The notes below the pieces were generated by a model that did no database searches, was not told the origin of the DNA, and was given only the letters and a program-made list of their open reading frames with translations. The translations under genes were made by a program, and so were the position numbers. From Methanomicrobia archaeon (lineage in GTDB: Archaea; Methanobacteriota_B; Thermococci; Methanofastidiosales; NM3): a stretch of DNA of 8,339 nt. The stretch covers positions 1 to 8,339 of the forward strand of contig DSAJ01000183.1 of NCBI GenBank assembly GCA_011372835.1. The letters are read 5' to 3'. Shown in pieces: positions 6,026-8,339 of the stretch (its first letter is position 1; every line of letters begins with the position of its first letter).

Positions 6026-7571
6026 AGACCTGCCGATCGAACCGGGTTGTTACCTCTTCAAGAACGATTCTGGGGAGGTCATCTATGTGGGAAAGGCAAA
6101 AGCATTGCGCGCCAGGGTACGGTCGTACTTCTCCTCAACGCAGGACGATCCGAAGACCGCACTGCTCGTATCCGAGATCGACTCGCTCGACTACATCGTC
6201 ACCTCGAGCGAGGTCGAGGCACTCATCCTCGAAAGCACCCTGATCAAGCAATACCGTCCGCGATTCAACATCGACCTCAAGGAGTCGCAACGGTATGCGT
6301 ACATCCTCATCACTGAGGAACGCTTCCCCCGATTGCTCGTCGTGCGTGACAAGACTCGCAAGGGCAAATATTTCGGCCCGTTCGTCAACGGGGAGGCGCG
6401 CGACAACATCGTCCATGCGCTCCGTTCGGCGTTTGGCATACGCCGCTGCAGCAGAATGAAGAAACGCCCCTGCCTGCGTGCCCACATTCGCACGTGCTCC
6501 GCCCCGTGTTCCGGTGCGATATCTGAGGAGGAGTACGGGCGGCGGATAAGGCAGATAGAAACGTTCCTCAATGGAAAGGTGGACGACCTCATAACGGAGC
6601 TTACCGGCGAGATGCAGGCACATGCATCGAACGAGGCCTACGAGAAGGCTCTGGTGCTGCGGGACCAGATCGCATCGCTTGCCTCGCTTCACGAGCGTCA
6701 GCAGATGGAGCGGACGGTCGACCATGATGAGGACATCATCAACTACTTGCGTGAGGATGACACGGTCTATCTTATGGTATTTCACATCAAGCGCGGCGTG
6801 ATGACGACAAAGGACGACTTTCAGTTCTTTGCCAATGATGAGACGTTTCTCGATGAGTTCATCGTACAGTATTATGCAGATACCGTTGTTCCCAAGGAGG
6901 TGGTGGTACCCCATGAGCCCAAAGACGACGCCATCGCCGATTACCTGGGCGAGCTGCATGGTTCGAAGGTCTATATCACGTATGCCAAGCGCGGGCGCAA
7001 GAAGGAGCTGCTTGACCTTGTCGAGCGCAACATCGAGACCCACTTCCTTTTGCGTCGTCAGATGATGGATGACCTTCGCCAACGGCTCGACCTTCCCACG
7101 CTCCCCGCATGTATCGAATGTTTTGACGTATCTCACATAAGCGGTCGCTACATGGTGGGGTCTTCCGTGCAGTTCAAGCATGGGGCGAAGGAGCCATCCG
7201 GATACAGACGGTACCGCATACGCACGGTGGAGGGTATCGACGATTATGCCGCACTGCACGAGGTCGTGGGGCGCCGCTACCGGAAGCTCAGGGACGAGGG
7301 GTCAGTGCTACCCGACCTGGTCGTGATCGACGGAGGGAGGGGACAGCTCAATGCTGCCGCCGACGCATTGCGCGAACTTGGCGTCGACCTGCCGCTCGTG
7401 GCGATCGCCAAGCGCGAGGAGGAACTCTTCGTTAGGGAACGGGAGGAGCCAATCGTGCTTCCGAAACATTCTAAAGGATTGAGACTGCTCATTCAAATCC
7501 GGGATGAGGTACACCGATTTGCCATCTCGTATCACACGTTGCTTCGAACAAAGGGTATGACAGATGATTGA
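6012..7571 (+). CDS. uvrC: Excinuclease ABC subunit C (UvrC), short form without C-terminal HhH
   Basis: UvrC makes the 3' and 5' incisions around a lesion marked by UvrB. The 519 residues hold a GIY-YIG nuclease domain (PGCYLF 11-16, IYVGKAKALRARVRSYF 24-40, E74 and N86 in ESTLIKQYRPRFN); a cysteine cluster C146, C154, C162, C166, matching positions reported to bind an iron-sulfur cluster in E. coli UvrC; a UVR motif (about 204-238) that contacts UvrB; and the RNase H-like endonuclease with likely catalytic residues D372 (FDVSHISG), D440 (VVIDGGRGQL) and H501 (RDEVHRFA). The protein stops 18 residues after H501, so the helix-hairpin-helix domain that normally ends UvrC (about 600 residues) is absent. 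I chose the start at 6012 because the homology begins soon after it; 5967 is an in-frame alternative deeper inside uvrA. It overlaps uvrA by 14 nt and uvrB by 8 nt. Confidence 0.95.
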   Translation: MVPVEDLPIEPGCYLFKNDSGEVIYVGKAKALRARVRSYFSSTQDDPKTALLVSEIDSLDYIVTSSEVEALILESTLIKQYRPRFNIDLKESQRYAYILITEERFPRLLVVRDKTRKGKYFGPFVNGEARDNIVHALRSAFGIRRCSRMKKRPCLRAHIRTCSAPCSGAISEEEYGRRIRQIETFLNGKVDDLITELTGEMQAHASNEAYEKALVLRDQIASLASLHERQQMERTVDHDEDIINYLREDDTVYLMVFHIKRGVMTTKDDFQFFANDETFLDEFIVQYYADTVVPKEVVVPHEPKDDAIADYLGELHGSKVYITYAKRGRKKELLDLVERNIETHFLLRRQMMDDLRQRLDLPTLPACIECFDVSHISGRYMVGSSVQFKHGAKEPSGYRRYRIRTVEGIDDYAALHEVVGRRYRKLRDEGSVLPDLVVIDGGRGQLNAAADALRELGVDLPLVAIAKREEELFVREREEPIVLPKHSKGLRLLIQIRDEVHRFAISYHTLLRTKGMTDD

Positions 7572-8339
7572 TCAAACAGGTAAACGATTCGACGTTACAT
7601 CGTCGTTTGAACCACGGGGAGACCAACCCAAGGCGATCCGGTCGCTAGTTGAAGGATTCAACATGGGACTGGACCGCCAGGTCCTCCTCGGTGTGACGGG
7701 CAGCGGCAAGACGTTTACCGTCTCGCATGTCATCGAACAGCTCCAGAAACCAACGCTCGTCCTTGCTCACAACAAGACGCTTGCGGCCCAGCTCTTCAGG
7801 GAGTTCACGTCGTTCTTTCCAGATAACAGGGTCGAGTACTTCGTTTCCTATTACGACTACTACCAACCCGAGTCGTACCTTCCCTCGACCGACACCTACA
7901 TCGAGAAGGATGCCTCAATCAATCAAAAGATCGAACAGATGCGGATCTCTGCCACCGAGGCACTGCTCACGCGCCGCGACGTCATCGTCGTATCGTCTGT
8001 TTCCTGCATCTACAGCTTGGGCAATCCAGAGACCTACGAACGCCTCTCGCTCGAACTTCGGGTGGGCACCCGCATCCCACGCCGTGACCTCATCCTCTCG
8101 CTCGTTCAGCAACAGTATGAACGCAACGACGATGAGCTCTTTCCAGGACGGTTCAGGGTGCGCGGTGACGTCATCGATGTCGTGCCCGCATACATGGACG
8201 ACATCGTTCGCATCGAGCTTTTCGGTGATGAGATCGACAGGATCTGTGTACTCGACAGGTACGACCTCACGGAAAAGGAACGCCTCGACTATTACTATCT
8301 CTTCCCCGCACGCCACTTTGCCGTTGATGAGGACTCCAA
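7564..8339 (+). CDS. uvrB: Excinuclease ABC subunit B (UvrB), N-terminal part
   Basis: UvrB is the helicase-like damage-verification subunit that receives DNA from UvrA and recruits UvrC. The window holds the first 258 codons, with no stop before the right edge. Visible motifs are SFEPRGDQPKAI (14-25), Walker A GVTGSGKT (43-50), the nearby NKTLAAQL (70-77), the damage-probing beta-hairpin with its tyrosines YYDYYQPESY (96-105), IEKDASIN (113-120), and RGDVIDVVPA (200-209) in the UvrA-interacting region. About 60 percent of the protein, including the remaining helicase motifs and the C-terminal UVR motif, lies beyond the window. The ATG overlaps the end of uvrC by 8 nt, which implies translational coupling; an A/G-rich AAAGGG lies about 8 nt upstream and might act as a weak ribosome binding site. 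Confidence 0.97.
   Translation, partial: MIDQTGKRFDVTSSFEPRGDQPKAIRSLVEGFNMGLDRQVLLGVTGSGKTFTVSHVIEQLQKPTLVLAHNKTLAAQLFREFTSFFPDNRVEYFVSYYDYYQPESYLPSTDTYIEKDASINQKIEQMRISATEALLTRRDVIVVSSVSCIYSLGNPETYERLSLELRVGTRIPRRDLILSLVQQQYERNDDELFPGRFRVRGDVIDVVPAYMDDIVRIELFGDEIDRICVLDRYDLTEKERLDYYYLFPARHFAVDEDS

Noticed and set aside
6135..7259. Long open frame (374 codons) antisense to uvrC
   Set aside because: It mirrors uvrC, whose motifs are unmistakable on the plus strand. The antisense product shows no recognisable domain, and GC-rich codon use easily keeps this frame open.

Overview
The window looks archaeal. Clear TATA boxes sit 25-27 nt upstream of the ATG of at least two genes (and probably a third at the left edge), as expected for leaderless archaeal transcripts, and there are no convincing Shine-Dalgarno sites before those starts. 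The gene content (full-length PurA, a transglutaminase-like lipoprotein of a kind common in archaea, and UvrABC) suits a euryarchaeon-like lineage that acquired the bacterial nucleotide excision repair set. I cannot name the lineage from sequence alone.

Layout from left to right. Positions 1-44 (minus) hold the first codons of a divergent gene that runs off the window. Positions 45-175 are an AT-rich divergent promoter region. purA (176-1462, plus) encodes adenylosuccinate synthetase. A separately promoted gene (1519-2388, plus) encodes a membrane-anchored lipoprotein with a short coiled coil and a transglutaminase-like cysteine domain. Convergent to it, with a 2-bp gap, is a minus-strand gene (2391-3092) that fuses a fasciclin (FAS1) domain to a DUF1508/YegP-like domain and has no signal peptide. 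From a 116-bp divergent promoter region, uvrA (3209-6025), uvrC (6012-7571) and uvrB (7564 to beyond the window) run rightward as an overlapping operon. No gene-free stretch exceeds 300 bases.

The uvr genes work together. UvrA with UvrB finds bulky DNA lesions, UvrB is loaded at the damage, and UvrC makes the two incisions. UvrC here keeps both nuclease domains but ends without the C-terminal helix-hairpin-helix domain. PurA commits IMP to AMP synthesis and is not obviously linked to repair.

Points most worth a second look are the cytoplasmic-looking FAS1-DUF1508 fusion opposite the uvr operon, the short UvrC, the strikingly regular TATA-to-ATG spacing, and the eukaryote-like motifs and altered P-loop-like motif of PurA. 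I see no mobile element, CRISPR array, tRNA or rRNA.
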